DNA of 64,000 bases from Olleya namhaensis. GTDB lineage: Bacteria; Bacteroidota; Bacteroidia; Flavobacteriales; Flavobacteriaceae. Numbering within the stretch: position 1 is the stretch's first letter; each line of letters starts with the position of its first letter. The DNA lies in NCBI RefSeq assembly GCF_900114005.1, contig NZ_FORM01000006.1, positions 1 to 64,000 of the forward strand, written 5' to 3'. A program made the translations under genes and the position numbers. The notes under the pieces were generated by a model. It searched no databases and was not told the origin of the DNA. It saw only the letters and a program-made list of their open reading frames with translations. This document shows positions 26,572 to 36,689 of the stretch, in pieces.

Positions 26572-28107
26572 TTATCCTAACCAACCATCTCTATCTAGAC
26601 TTCTATACTGTATGGCTTCGCTAATATGGCTCCCTAAAACGTCTTGACTTTCCTCTAAGTCAGCAATAGTTCTGGATACTTTTAAAATACGGTCATATGC
26701 TCTTGCAGAAAGATTTAAACGTTCCATTGCTGTTTTTAATAATTGTTTAGAAGCTTCTTCTAGTTTACAATACACCCTAATCTGCTTGGTAGACATTTGT
26801 GCATTATAATGTACATTCTCAAATGTATCAAAACGGGTGGTTTGTATTTTTCGGGCTTTAGTCACTCGTTTTCTTATGTCTACAGATGATTCGCCTTTAC
26901 GTTCTTCAGATAATTTTTCAAAAGGTACCGGTGTAACTTCTATATGTATATCTATTCTATCCAAAAGTGGACCTGAGATTTTACTTAAATAGCGTTGCAT
27001 TTCAGCTGGACTACTGGTTATAGGAGAATCTGGATCATTAAAATAACCACTAGGACTAGGATTCATACTAGCCACCAACATAAAAGATGAGGGATACGTA
27101 ACTGTAAATCTAGCTCTAGAAATAGTCACCTCTCTATCCTCTAAAGGTTGACGCATGACTTCTAAAACACCTCGTTTAAATTCTGGTAATTCGTCTAAAA
27201 ACAACACCCCATTATGAGATAACGATATTTCTCCTGGTTGTGGATACGCCCCACCACCAACCAACGCGACGTCGCTAATAGTATGATGCGGGCTTCTAAA
27301 TGGTCTTTGAGACATTAAACCGGTGTCTTTAACACGTCCCACGACACTATGTATTTTTGTTGTTTCTAAAGCTTCATGTAATGTCATTGGAGGCAATATG
27401 CTAGGCAAACGTTTGGCTAACATTGTTTTTCCTGCACCTGGAGGTCCAATTAAGATTATATTATGTCCGCCTGCTGCTGCAATTTCCATGCAACGTTTAA
27501 TACTTTCTTGCCCACGTACATCGCTAAAATCAAATTCAGGAAAATCTAAGTTCTTTTCAAACTCTTCTCGTGTATTAATGATGGTTTGTTCTAAAGGTTC
27601 GCCTTTATCAAAGTATTTAATGACTTGACTAATATTTTCTACACCATACACTTCCAATCCGTCAACAATCGCAGCTTCCTTTACATTTTGGATAGGTAAT
27701 ATAAAACCTTTATAACCTTCCTCTCTTGCTTTAATTGCAATTGGCAAAGCCCCTTTAATAGGTTGTAAGCTTCCATCTAAGGATAATTCTCCCATGATTA
27801 AGAAGTCTTCTAAATTGTCTGCTGCAATTTGTTTAGACGCGGTTAAAATACCCATTGCCAACGTCAAGTCATAAGCAGAACCTTCTTTACGAAGGTCTGC
27901 TGGTGACATATTGATAATTATCTTTTTTCCAGGAATTTTATAACCATTATTTTGTAGCGCTGCCGCAATCCTAAAATTACTTTCTTTAATCGCATTATCC
28001 GGTAGTCCAACAAGATGGTAGCCGATACCACTATCTATATTAACTTCTACTGTTATTGTCGTAGCCTCAACGCCAAAGACCGCACTTCCAAAAACTTTTC
28101 TTAGCAT
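26572..28107 (-). CDS. YifB/ComM-family Mg-chelatase-like AAA+ ATPase
   Basis: 511 residues. N-terminal ComM/Lon-like domain (FGVEATTITVEVNIDSGIGY shortened: VEVNIDSGIG, LVGLPDNAIKES), then the AAA+ core with Walker A IGPPGAGKTMLAKRLPS, Walker B FLDELPEF and a C-terminal helical Mg-chelatase domain (LNLSARAYDRILKVSRTIADL as parts). In naturally competent bacteria ComM is a branch-migration helicase for integrating incoming DNA; this is the family role, not shown here. Length is normal and the gene appears monocistronic, 46 bp upstream of the CocE-like gene. Confidence 0.95.
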   Translation of the reverse strand: MLRKVFGSAVFGVEATTITVEVNIDSGIGYHLVGLPDNAIKESNFRIAAALQNNGYKIPGKKIIINMSPADLRKEGSAYDLTLAMGILTASKQIAADNLEDFLIMGELSLDGSLQPIKGALPIAIKAREEGYKGFILPIQNVKEAAIVDGLEVYGVENISQVIKYFDKGEPLEQTIINTREEFEKNLDFPEFDFSDVRGQESIKRCMEIAAAGGHNIILIGPPGAGKTMLAKRLPSILPPMTLHEALETTKIHSVVGRVKDTGLMSQRPFRSPHHTISDVALVGGGAYPQPGEISLSHNGVLFLDELPEFKRGVLEVMRQPLEDREVTISRARFTVTYPSSFMLVASMNPSPSGYFNDPDSPITSSPAEMQRYLSKISGPLLDRIDIHIEVTPVPFEKLSEERKGESSVDIRKRVTKARKIQTTRFDTFENVHYNAQMSTKQIRVYCKLEEASKQLLKTAMERLNLSARAYDRILKVSRTIADLEESQDVLGSHISEAIQYRSLDRDGWLG

Positions 28108-28153
28108 AAAATGGTTGGTTTAGATACTAAAAGTAGGAAAAAGATTCAAGACA

Positions 28154-30031
28154 TTACTTTAAAACTGAAAACTCTATTGCAGAATCGTTATAAACTTTAT
28201 GTGTTTGTGCCTTAAAATCGGACGCTTTTGCTTCAAAAATATTATCGACATACGTTTGTGGATTAATATCTATATAAGGAAAAAATGTACTTTGTACTTG
28301 TACTTGTATTTTATGTCCTTTTTTGAAAGTGTGTAACACATCTTGCAATTTAATATTTACCGCTGTTTTTTGGTTTGGCTCAAAAGGTTCTGGATTAATC
28401 ATACTATTTCTAAAACGCCCACGCATAGTTTCGCTTCTAATTAGCATGTGGTAGTTACTTAGTTTTAAATGGTCTTGTACATCGTCAGTGTTTTCTGTGT
28501 CAGCAGGAAAAACATCTATAACTTTTACAATCCAGTCTGCAGATGTTCCTGTTGTTGACACTTGTAATTTGGCTAAAATATCTCCAGCTAAAGTAATGTC
28601 ATTTTCTAAAACTTCAGTTTCAAAAGTTAAAACATCAGGACGTCTTGAAGCAAAACGTTGGTCGTCCGTCATAAACTTACGTGGTGTAAACACTACTTTT
28701 ATATCTTCGGTGTATGGTACAGGTTTTTTAGGGTCACTAATAAAATCACTAGTCGCTATCATACGATTTGCTTTTTGCGTTAAACGCTGATTTGGTTGCA
28801 TAAAATAGCTTTCTTTAACGCTGTTTTCTGGTGGCCAAGCCGTAAAATCTGACCATTGTTTGGATCCTGTATTAAAAAAGTGAGCTTCTGGTAAGTCCAC
28901 TGTACCATCTGCTTTTTCTTTTAGGAAATGGTTAAAGAATTTAGTTTCGATATTCTTCTGAAAGTAATCAGAGATACTATCTCCAAAATGAATATTACCC
29001 ACTACTTGACGGTCATTACTTCTTGCCCAATCCCCATGACTCCAAGGTCCAAAGACAACACCGTTATAGTTTTTACTATTTTTTTCAATAGACTTATACG
29101 TATTAAATGGTCCGTATAAATCTTCAGCATCAAATAAACCTCCTACGACTAGCGTCGCTGGTTTAATATCTTTTAAATGTTGTAGAATTCCTCTACTCTG
29201 CCAGAATTCATCATAATTAGGATGGCTTTGAATTTGATTCCAAAAGACATTATCACCTTTAAAATATGAATTTAAATTGCTAAGTGGTCCTGCATCTAAA
29301 AAGAATTGGTACTGATCTTCTGTTCCTAGTTTTGGAAACTCATACCAAGATTCTGTTGTTGGTTTTTCTTTCATGTAACCAAATAGGGTCGTTGCTCTCC
29401 AATAACTTAACAAAAAAGCACCATTATGGAAAAAATCATCAAAAAAGAAATCACTAATACAAGCTTGAGGAGAAGCTGCTTTTAAAGCAGGATGGCCCGA
29501 TAACGTAGAGTAAGTCGCATAAAACCCAGGATAAGAAATTCCCCAAGTCCCCACATTACCATTAGTATTATCTACATTATTTACTAACCAATCTATAGTG
29601 TCATACGTATCACTAGCTTCGTCAAATTGTTTGCCTGTTTTATTTGGTATAAACGGTCTCATGTTATCATAAACCCCTTCACTATTCCAACGTCCTCTAA
29701 CATCTTGATAGACTATAATATTACCTTCTTTCATTAAATATTGATTAGGTCCTATCTTTGATTTAAACTCGGCATCTCCATAAGGTCTGCAACTGTAAGG
29801 TGTACGTTGCATTAAAATTGGATACTGTTTAGAAGTATCTTTAGGCGAATAAATAGTGGTATGTAATTTTACACCATCACGCATAGCAATAGAGACTTCT
29901 TTTTTATTGTAATGTTCTGCAACAATAAAAGTGTCTTTTGTTTTTTCGGTGGTAGTGGTGTCTAATTTTAGTTGGTCTTTACAAGACGAAAATACTAGCG
30001 TTATGGCTAATAAAAGAAGGATACGTTTCAT
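28154..30031 (-). CDS. CocE/NonD-family alpha/beta hydrolase, lipoprotein
   Basis: 625 residues. The signal peptide ends in a lipobox (VFSSC, Cys17). The catalytic alpha/beta-hydrolase domain has the nucleophile elbow GTWGISYPGFYATYS and the motif QDVRGRWNSEG; the C-terminal half is the jelly-roll domain of the X-Pro dipeptidyl-peptidase / alpha-amino acid ester hydrolase family (DWIVKVIDVFP). Members cleave acylated amino acids, beta-lactam side chains or X-Pro peptides; the substrate here is unknown. It probably acts on peptides in the periplasm or at the outer membrane. 65 bp separate it from the YheT-like gene upstream. Confidence 0.9.
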   Translation of the reverse strand: MKRILLLLAITLVFSSCKDQLKLDTTTTEKTKDTFIVAEHYNKKEVSIAMRDGVKLHTTIYSPKDTSKQYPILMQRTPYSCRPYGDAEFKSKIGPNQYLMKEGNIIVYQDVRGRWNSEGVYDNMRPFIPNKTGKQFDEASDTYDTIDWLVNNVDNTNGNVGTWGISYPGFYATYSTLSGHPALKAASPQACISDFFFDDFFHNGAFLLSYWRATTLFGYMKEKPTTESWYEFPKLGTEDQYQFFLDAGPLSNLNSYFKGDNVFWNQIQSHPNYDEFWQSRGILQHLKDIKPATLVVGGLFDAEDLYGPFNTYKSIEKNSKNYNGVVFGPWSHGDWARSNDRQVVGNIHFGDSISDYFQKNIETKFFNHFLKEKADGTVDLPEAHFFNTGSKQWSDFTAWPPENSVKESYFMQPNQRLTQKANRMIATSDFISDPKKPVPYTEDIKVVFTPRKFMTDDQRFASRRPDVLTFETEVLENDITLAGDILAKLQVSTTGTSADWIVKVIDVFPADTENTDDVQDHLKLSNYHMLIRSETMRGRFRNSMINPEPFEPNQKTAVNIKLQDVLHTFKKGHKIQVQVQSTFFPYIDINPQTYVDNIFEAKASDFKAQTHKVYNDSAIEFSVLK

Positions 30032-30096
30032 TAATTTTTGATTTAAAAAAACTAAAGATAGGTATTTTATTACTAAACTGAAACTAGAGCTGTACG

Positions 30097-31056
30097 CTAT
30101 AAATTAGTAATAAACTGAAGCATTCGTTTTTCCGAATAATAGGTGTTTTGTTCATCATAAAAACCAACATGTCCACCATATTTAGGCATTTCTAAATAAA
30201 AATTAGCATTTTGTTCTGCTTCTTGAATCGGGTAACATTCTTTTGATAAAAAAGAATCGTTTTGTGCATTTATCAGTAAAGTAGGAATTGAAATGTGTTT
30301 TAAATACTGCAGACTACTAGATTGCTCATAATAATCATAAGCATCTTTAAACCCGTGTGCTTTTGAGGTATACACATCATCAAAATCTTTTAGAGTTTTG
30401 ACAGCACTCAAATCTTGATTGTTTATTTTTTGAGGAAATAACTGTTGTTTCTCTACTAGTTTACTTCTCAAATTTCTTAGAAACTTCTTTGAATACACAT
30501 AGTTTTTAGAGGACATTAACTGCTCCAAAGATCCTCTTAAATATACAGGAACAGATACTGTTACTGCTGCTTTAATTTGTTTTGGCAAATCTGATGTTTC
30601 ACCTAAATACTTTAAAATAACATTACCACCCAAGCTAAATCCATTTAGGTAAATGGTATCATAATCAAACTGAGTCGTAATGTGTTTTATAACTGAAGCT
30701 AAGTCATCCGTCTTTCCTGAATGGTAAGATTGAAACGCTTTGTTTACCTCTCCACTACACCCTCTAAAATTAACACAAACCGCATCCATATTGTTTTGGT
30801 TAGCCATTTTAGCAGATCCTAACATATAATGACGTTGTGCATTACCTTCTAAACCGTGTAAAACCACTAATAATTGTTTAGTCTTATTACCAGCATAACT
30901 CCAATCTAAATCTATAAAATCTTGATCTGGTAAATTAATACGCTCTCGTTTTTGAGTTACGCCTTCTACTTTACGTAATACACCTGAATAGATCGTTGAA
31001 ATATGCCCATTTCTGAACATAAATTTAGGTTTATATGTGGTTTTTAGGATTGGCAT
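30097..31056 (-). CDS. YheT-family alpha/beta hydrolase
   Basis: 319 residues with family landmarks FMFRNGHISTIY at the start, LHGLEGNAQRHYMLG (oxyanion region), VNFRGCSGE, the nucleophile elbow NGFSLGGNVILKYLGE and a late catalytic His in YGGHVGFYD. It is cytoplasmic by sequence. Relatives are carboxyl esterases of unsettled substrate. It lies upstream of the CocE-like hydrolase on the same strand and downstream of an intergenic region carrying two inverted repeats. Confidence 0.92.
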   Translation of the reverse strand: MPILKTTYKPKFMFRNGHISTIYSGVLRKVEGVTQKRERINLPDQDFIDLDWSYAGNKTKQLLVVLHGLEGNAQRHYMLGSAKMANQNNMDAVCVNFRGCSGEVNKAFQSYHSGKTDDLASVIKHITTQFDYDTIYLNGFSLGGNVILKYLGETSDLPKQIKAAVTVSVPVYLRGSLEQLMSSKNYVYSKKFLRNLRSKLVEKQQLFPQKINNQDLSAVKTLKDFDDVYTSKAHGFKDAYDYYEQSSSLQYLKHISIPTLLINAQNDSFLSKECYPIQEAEQNANFYLEMPKYGGHVGFYDEQNTYYSEKRMLQFITNL

Positions 31057-31089
31057 TTAATGGTTATTTTTTTTATTTTTAAAAATTCT

Positions 31090-31175
31090 GTCACATTGTG
31101 TGCACTCAAAATGCTATAAAACCTAAGATCCCAAGTTTTTCGACTGCGCTCAAAATGACAATTGTTTAGCTAGTA
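31090..31175 (+). repeat. Intergenic inverted repeat, copy 1
   Basis: Begins GTCACATTGTGTGCACTC and ends with TTCGACTGCGCTCAAAATGAC plus the tail AATTGTTTAGCTAGTA (quoted in parts). The two arms pair imperfectly around ATGCTATAAAACCTAAGATC. It shares most of its length with copy 2 at 31198-31282, 108 bp further on. No transposase is linked. Confidence 0.8.
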
Positions 31176-31197
31176 AAATAACAATTATTATAAAACG

Positions 31198-31282
31198 GTC
31201 ACATTGAGCGAAGTCGAAATGCTATAAAATCTAAACTCTCAAGTTTTCGACTGCGCTCAAAATGACAATTGTTTAGCTAGTA
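31198..31282 (+). repeat. Intergenic inverted repeat, copy 2
   Basis: Arms GTCACATTGAGCGAAGTCGA and the inverted TTTCGACTGCGCTCAAAATG surround ATGCTATAAAATCTAAACTC; the tail AATTGTTTAGCTAGTA matches copy 1. This copy keeps better arm pairing. The GAGCGnAGTCGAA arm is of a type I recall as frequent in Flavobacteriaceae intergenic DNA. Confidence 0.8.
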
Positions 31283-31290
31283 TATAAACA

Positions 31291-32913
31291 CTAAACCTCT
31301 AAACTAGTAAACTCAAATTTTCCACCATCAAACAAGCCTTTATCACTCAATTTTAGTGAAGGAATAACTAATAATGCCATAAAAGACAAGGTCATGTAAG
31401 GTGCATTTAATGTTGTACCCAATTGTTTAGCAAACGCATCCAATTCCGCGTAAGCGTGCCCAATAGTTTCGGCATTTTTATCGCTCATAATTCCAGCAAC
31501 AGGAAGCGATACTATTTTTTGATCTGTATCAGACACCGCGCAAATACCACCTTTATTTTCAATTATTAAATTAACTGCTTTACAAATGGCTTCGTCGCTA
31601 ACACCTACCGCAATTATATTGTGAGAATCATGTCCCACAGAACTTGCAATGGCACCTTCTTTTAAACCAAAGTTTTTAATAAACGCTAACGCTGGCTTGT
31701 CGTTTTTATAACGGTTAACTACTGTCATTTTTAAGACATCAGTAACTGTATTTGAAACTAAATTTCCGTTTAATATTGTTGCTTCTTCAATTAATTGATT
31801 AGTTACCAACTGTCCTTCTAAAGCTTCAATAACGCGTATTTGTTTAGCTGTACTTTCGACTTTAAAGTCTTCAATCGTTTTAATTTCAGTATCAAAATTA
31901 TTAAGATTTTCAAAATCTACGTGCTTAATTAAAGACGTTCCGTTGTTAAACACTAACTCACCATTTATATACGTTTGTAATGTTTTAAAATCTTTTAAAT
32001 CTTCAACAATAATAAAATCGGCAACATCATCTTTTTGTAATAATCCAACATCTAAATTATAATGTTTTACAGGATTGACACAAGCTGCTTGCAGCACTTT
32101 AAACACATCAATATCTTTAGCTACTGCTCTAGCGCAAAGGGCGTTTATATGGTTTAATAATAAATCGTCAGGATGTTTATCGTCACTACAAAACATCATG
32201 TTTTGATAATGCTCAGGTAATAAATCTATTAAAGCTTCAAAGTTTTTAGCAGCACTACCTTCTCTAATCAAGATTTTCATTCCCTTTTGAAGCTTTTCTA
32301 ATGCCTCGTCATAGGTAAAACACTCGTGATCTGTGCTAATTCCTGCATTGATATATTTAGTAACGTCATCACCTCTTAAACCTGGTGCGTGACCATCTAC
32401 AGGTTTATTATAGTGTTTTGCCCACGCTATTTTTTTAAGTACTTCCTCATCATCAAACAACACGCCAGGATAATTCATCATTTCGGCTAGATACTTAATA
32501 TCTGGATTAGCCATAAGGGTTTTAATGTCGTCAGAATCTATAACTGCTCCAGCCGATTCAAAAGTAGTTGCTGGGACACAACTTGGTGCTCCAAAATTGA
32601 ATTTAAATGGTGTTTTCTTACCGTTTTCAATCATAAACTCCACTCCTGCTACACCTAATACATTCGCAATTTCATGCGGATCACTAACCGTAGCAACAGT
32701 CCCATGTTTAACTGCTATTTTCGCAAACTCTGATGGTACTAACATCGAGCTTTCAATATGTATATGTGCATCTACAAAACCGGGTAAAATGTAATGCTTA
32801 CTATCGTGTTCTTTTTCTGTAATAGAGGTGATTTTACCTGCGCTAATAGTAATTTCTCCACTAAAAACACGCTTGTTTTGTATGTCTACTATTTGTCCTT
32901 GTATTGTTTTCAT
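31291..32913 (-). CDS. ade: Adenine deaminase
   Basis: 540 residues of the amidohydrolase superfamily, typical for Ade. It converts adenine to hypoxanthine for purine salvage. Metal-site motif [58 protein letters not shown] and [13 protein letters not shown] are conserved. Transcribed alone as far as can be seen; the downstream repeats (31090-31282) separate it from the YheT-like gene and a terminator of the next operon lies just upstream. A variant of the GCGAAAGCG repeat lies inside the coding region at 31442-31458. Confidence 0.96.
   Translation of the reverse strand: MKTIQGQIVDIQNKRVFSGEITISAGKITSITEKEHDSKHYILPGFVDAHIHIESSMLVPSEFAKIAVKHGTVATVSDPHEIANVLGVAGVEFMIENGKKTPFKFNFGAPSCVPATTFESAGAVIDSDDIKTLMANPDIKYLAEMMNYPGVLFDDEEVLKKIAWAKHYNKPVDGHAPGLRGDDVTKYINAGISTDHECFTYDEALEKLQKGMKILIREGSAAKNFEALIDLLPEHYQNMMFCSDDKHPDDLLLNHINALCARAVAKDIDVFKVLQAACVNPVKHYNLDVGLLQKDDVADFIIVEDLKDFKTLQTYINGELVFNNGTSLIKHVDFENLNNFDTEIKTIEDFKVESTAKQIRVIEALEGQLVTNQLIEEATILNGNLVSNTVTDVLKMTVVNRYKNDKPALAFIKNFGLKEGAIASSVGHDSHNIIAVGVSDEAICKAVNLIIENKGGICAVSDTDQKIVSLPVAGIMSDKNAETIGHAYAELDAFAKQLGTTLNAPYMTLSFMALLVIPSLKLSDKGLFDGGKFEFTSLEV
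31442..31458 (+). repeat. Variant GCGWAAGCG repeat inside the adenine deaminase gene
   Basis: AATTCCGCGTAAGCGTG differs from the common form by one core base (GTAA loop instead of GAAA) and the last bases. It lies antisense to the coding direction of ade. Confidence 0.45.
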
Positions 32914-32934
32914 GTTGTACTATATAACAGTAAA

Positions 32935-32960
32935 AAAAATCCCGCTAATGCAGGATTTTT
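32935..32960 (-). terminator. Terminator of the DsbD-like gene
   Basis: AAAAATCC (32935-32942) pairs with GGATTTTT (32953-32960); the stem continues with GC/GC after one C-A mismatch. The A-run on the left gives eight U on the minus strand. It starts right after the stop at 32964. Confidence 0.78.
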
Positions 32961-32963
32961 AAT

Positions 32964-35342
32964 TTATTTTTTAAAATTTTCTAATCCTTCTTTAAGCCAT
33001 TCAAGATACTGGTCAGCACTTGGTGTATAAGCTGTTGTGTGGTTTAAAAGCTCCATTTTATCATTAACCAAAACATAAAATGGTTGTGAGTTATTTTGGA
33101 AATTTAAAGTTTGCAATGTTGCCCACTTATCTCCAATAGTCCTAATGTTTTTTAAATTACCATTGGCTTTGACAAATTTAAACTGTTCCTCTTTTGGTAA
33201 TTCTTTTCTGTCATCCACATATAAAGACACAATAATATACTCGTCTTTTAGGATTTGATAAATAGCATCTTGACTCCAAACCTGCTCTTCCATTTTTCTA
33301 CAGTTGACACATGCCCAACCTGTAAAATCTAACATGATTGGCTTATTTTCTTCTTTTGCTGCTGCAAGACCTTGGTCTATATCTTTATAACAATTTAAAC
33401 CTAACGGGCAATCGCTATCTTTTTCATAAAGACTATATGGTAAAGGTGGTGGGAAACCACTCAATAATTTTAAGTTAGCATATTTTGTATTAGTCAATCC
33501 AGGAATTAAATAAATAACAAATGCTCCCACTAGTACAGCAAATGATATGCGACTAAAGCTTAACTTTTTTAGTGGACTATCATGCGGAAACTTAATTTTT
33601 CCTAATAAATAAAGTAATAGACCTATCCCAATTATAATCCAAATACCGATAAATACTTCACGCTTTAAAAGTCCCCAATGTTTAACTAAATCTGCATTTG
33701 ATAAAAACTTAAATGCCATCCCTAATTCTAAGAATCCTAAAACCACTTTAACTGAATTTAACCAACCTCCAGATTTAGGTAATGAGTTTAACCATTTTGG
33801 AAACATTGCAAATAATGTAAACGGTAAAGCTAAAGCTAATCCAAAACCGCTCATTCCTGCTGTCAATTGCATAGCGCCACCATCACTTGTTAGCGAGCCT
33901 GCTAATAATGACCCCAAAATAGGACCAGTACAAGAAAAAGATACAATTGCTAAGGTCAAAGCCATAAAAAAGATACCGATAAAACCACCAATTCTAGACG
34001 ATGTTTCATCCATTTTATTTCCCCATGATGCAGGTAAAGTAATCTCGTAAAATCCAAAGAATGAAAATGCGAAAAAGCCTAAAATCAAAAAGAAAATAAT
34101 ATTTAACGTCACATTAGTAGATATCGTGTTTAGTATTTCTGGATTTAATGAATCTAAAAAGTGAAATGGTAATGATAATAACACATATATGATTAAAATA
34201 AAAAGCCCATAAATGATTGCGTTAGCTAATCCCTTTTGAGAATTCTCAGCACTTTTTGTAAAAAATGAAACCGTTAAAGGTATCATTGGAAAGACACATG
34301 GCGTTAATAAAGCTATTAAACCTCCAATAAATCCAAGGACAAATATTCCGAAGTTAGTCTCTTCTTTAACGTCTTCCTTTTTGTATTTATCCCAACCAGT
34401 AACACCTAAACTAAGTGCTCTTGATTTTTCTAAATCTTGTGGATCAATAGCTAAAGTCTCCACAAGACCTTGGCTTCCATCAAGATTGTTTATAAATTGA
34501 AATGTCGTTGGCGCCAAACATTTTTCGTCGTCACAAGCTTGATAATACGCTTCCGCCTCAATTTTTTTAATCGCAGGATTTAGTACTTGTATTTTTTGAG
34601 TGAAGATTGCTTGTTTTTCAAAATAAGTAACATCCATTGCAAACGCATTTTCATACTTTGTAATAGTTTGAGACTCCTTTAGCTTACCAATAGTCTTATA
34701 ATCTTTATTCTCGTTATCCTTAAAAGTAATCTCAGTTGGAATAGGTCCCATTGGTTCCGTATTATTCTGAGAATAAATATGCCATTTGTCTTCTAACGTT
34801 GCAGTATAAACTAACTCATAATCAGTATCGTTTAACTTTTTTATTGAAGACGTCCATTTTACAGGATCAAATATTTTAGATTGCTTCTCTTCTTTTAACT
34901 GAAACGTTACAATTTCGCTTTCAAAAATACATTTTGTGTCATCACACGCTTGAAAACTAATTTCAGCCTCAATTGAAGAGATATTTGGATTTGTAACCTT
35001 TATTTTTTGAGTGAATGTTGCCGCATTATCAAAATAAGACAACTCCATTTGAAAGACTTTATCAAACTCAGTGATGCTCTCACTTTCCACAGCCTTACCA
35101 ACTAACTCAAAATCTTTGTTTAAAACATCTTCCTGATAAAAAAACTCAGTAGGAATTGCGCCTCCTTCAGGTAACGTCTGAGAATAGACATGCCAATGGT
35201 TGTCAATTTTAGCATTATAAATCAAGTTGTATTCTGTGTCAGATATTTTCTCGACCTCAGTGGTCCATTTTACAGGATCTAACTGCGCATTTACAGTAAA
35301 TGCAGTAATAAAAAACAGTATAAAAGCGGTTATATGCTTCAT
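32964..35342 (-). CDS. DsbD-like thiol:disulfide interchange protein
   Basis: 792 residues: signal peptide (to about residue 19, VNAQ), two successive DsbD N-terminal-like domains (each opening LDPVKWTTEVEKI or FDPVKWTSSIKKL, about residues 20-150 and 160-280, each with a CDDTKC or CDDEKC motif), a multi-pass CcdA-like membrane domain (about 325-620; LLTPCVFPMIPL, SFSCTGPILGSLLAG) and a C-terminal thioredoxin domain with WACVNCRKME. It carries reducing power from the cytoplasm across the inner membrane to periplasmic disulfides. The duplicated N-terminal domain makes it longer than E. coli DsbD. Its start overlaps the tilS stop by 4 bp. Confidence 0.94.
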   Translation of the reverse strand: MKHITAFILFFITAFTVNAQLDPVKWTTEVEKISDTEYNLIYNAKIDNHWHVYSQTLPEGGAIPTEFFYQEDVLNKDFELVGKAVESESITEFDKVFQMELSYFDNAATFTQKIKVTNPNISSIEAEISFQACDDTKCIFESEIVTFQLKEEKQSKIFDPVKWTSSIKKLNDTDYELVYTATLEDKWHIYSQNNTEPMGPIPTEITFKDNENKDYKTIGKLKESQTITKYENAFAMDVTYFEKQAIFTQKIQVLNPAIKKIEAEAYYQACDDEKCLAPTTFQFINNLDGSQGLVETLAIDPQDLEKSRALSLGVTGWDKYKKEDVKEETNFGIFVLGFIGGLIALLTPCVFPMIPLTVSFFTKSAENSQKGLANAIIYGLFILIIYVLLSLPFHFLDSLNPEILNTISTNVTLNIIFFLILGFFAFSFFGFYEITLPASWGNKMDETSSRIGGFIGIFFMALTLAIVSFSCTGPILGSLLAGSLTSDGGAMQLTAGMSGFGLALALPFTLFAMFPKWLNSLPKSGGWLNSVKVVLGFLELGMAFKFLSNADLVKHWGLLKREVFIGIWIIIGIGLLLYLLGKIKFPHDSPLKKLSFSRISFAVLVGAFVIYLIPGLTNTKYANLKLLSGFPPPLPYSLYEKDSDCPLGLNCYKDIDQGLAAAKEENKPIMLDFTGWACVNCRKMEEQVWSQDAIYQILKDEYIIVSLYVDDRKELPKEEQFKFVKANGNLKNIRTIGDKWATLQTLNFQNNSQPFYVLVNDKMELLNHTTAYTPSADQYLEWLKEGLENFKK

Positions 35343-36667
35343 TTTGATAATTTAATTTTTAGTATTGATTTGGTTTGATTGGTTACTTTAAATCTATCAT
35401 CTGCACGATGATTAATAACCCAAACAATTTTATCTTGACTACACAATAATAAAACCTTTTTCTTGTCTAACAAAGACAACTTTTGATCTTTAAAATATTT
35501 GCTAAGCTTCTTTTTACCTTGCATGCCAATAGGGTAAAAATAGTCTCCTTCTTCCCAATGTCTTACAGTTAATGGTAATTTTAACGTTTCTTTATCAATA
35601 AACACCGTCGAGGTGTCCGATTTTTCTACACTCTCTGTGGTTTCAAAAGATAAAACGCCTAACGACACATCTACCTCGTTTTTAAAATTAGTAATTAATA
35701 CAGCCCCTTCATTTTCATGCTGACTATCCTCCGTTTTTAATTCACTTAAAATTAAAGTCTCTCTATTTTTAAGTAATTGGTGCGTTGCAGAAAACACTTG
35801 CTTTCCACTTTGTGCGGTCAACAAATTAACAATATCTGTCCATTGGGTAAATCCGTAATCTTTAAATATTTCGAATAGATATGCTTTAGGATTACTAACT
35901 TTAATAAACTCCGATATTTTATAACTTATTTGAGTATCATCAATATCGATTATTGCACGTTTTAAAACCGCTTGCACACTTTCTTCCACAATATCTGCTG
36001 TATCATTAAGATTATTTAATGTGTTTTTAAAATTGGTTAAAACATTGGTATTTAAAGATTTTAAAACCGGAATAACATCATGTCTTAATTTATTACGCAA
36101 GTATTTTGTAGATGCATTACTACTATCTTCTCTCCATTCTATTTTGTTAGACACTGCAAAATTTTCGATAGTTTCTCTAGAAAATGGCAACAATGGTCTA
36201 ACAATGTTTTCATTTATTTCCGGAATACCTTTTAAACCTTCTAAACCTGTTCCTCGAGTCAGATTAATTAAAAAAGTTTCTAAATTATCATCTGCATGAT
36301 GAGCTGTTAAAATGTAATCAAAACCCAACTGTGTTGCTAATTCCTGAAACCAATCGTAACGCAATGTTCTTGCTGCCATTTGGATGGATTCTTTATTACT
36401 TTCGGCGTAAGCCTTAGTATCAAAATTTTCAGTAAACACTTCTAAATCTAAACTATTAGCTAGATTCAAAACAAATTTTTCGTCTCCATCGCTTTCAATA
36501 CCTCGTAAATTAAAATTACAATGTGCCAATGTAATATCTAAACCAGATGTTTTACATAAATGCGTTAAAATAACACTGTCCAAACCTCCTGAAATAGCAA
36601 GTAATAGTTTGCTGTTTTTAAGAAAAGGAAGCGTGTTGTTAATGTGATTTTGGAAGTGTTCTTGCAT
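35339..36667 (-). CDS. tilS: tRNA(Ile)-lysidine synthase
   Basis: 442 residues. It modifies C34 of the CAU-anticodon isoleucine tRNA to lysidine, making it read AUA. The N-type ATP-pyrophosphatase loop LAISGGLDSVILTHL, FNLRGIESDGDE, TAHHADDNLETFLINLTRG and LRHDVIPVL are conserved, and a C-terminal TilS domain is present (VRHWEEGDYFYPIGM, KKLSKYFKDQK). The stop codon overlaps the start of the DsbD-like gene by 4 bp (ATGA type), and pabB ends 22 bp upstream, so the three genes may form one transcript. Confidence 0.96.
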   Translation of the reverse strand: MQEHFQNHINNTLPFLKNSKLLLAISGGLDSVILTHLCKTSGLDITLAHCNFNLRGIESDGDEKFVLNLANSLDLEVFTENFDTKAYAESNKESIQMAARTLRYDWFQELATQLGFDYILTAHHADDNLETFLINLTRGTGLEGLKGIPEINENIVRPLLPFSRETIENFAVSNKIEWREDSSNASTKYLRNKLRHDVIPVLKSLNTNVLTNFKNTLNNLNDTADIVEESVQAVLKRAIIDIDDTQISYKISEFIKVSNPKAYLFEIFKDYGFTQWTDIVNLLTAQSGKQVFSATHQLLKNRETLILSELKTEDSQHENEGAVLITNFKNEVDVSLGVLSFETTESVEKSDTSTVFIDKETLKLPLTVRHWEEGDYFYPIGMQGKKKLSKYFKDQKLSLLDKKKVLLLCSQDKIVWVINHRADDRFKVTNQTKSILKIKLSK

Positions 36668-36689
36668 GTATAAATGTAAAAATTTCTAT

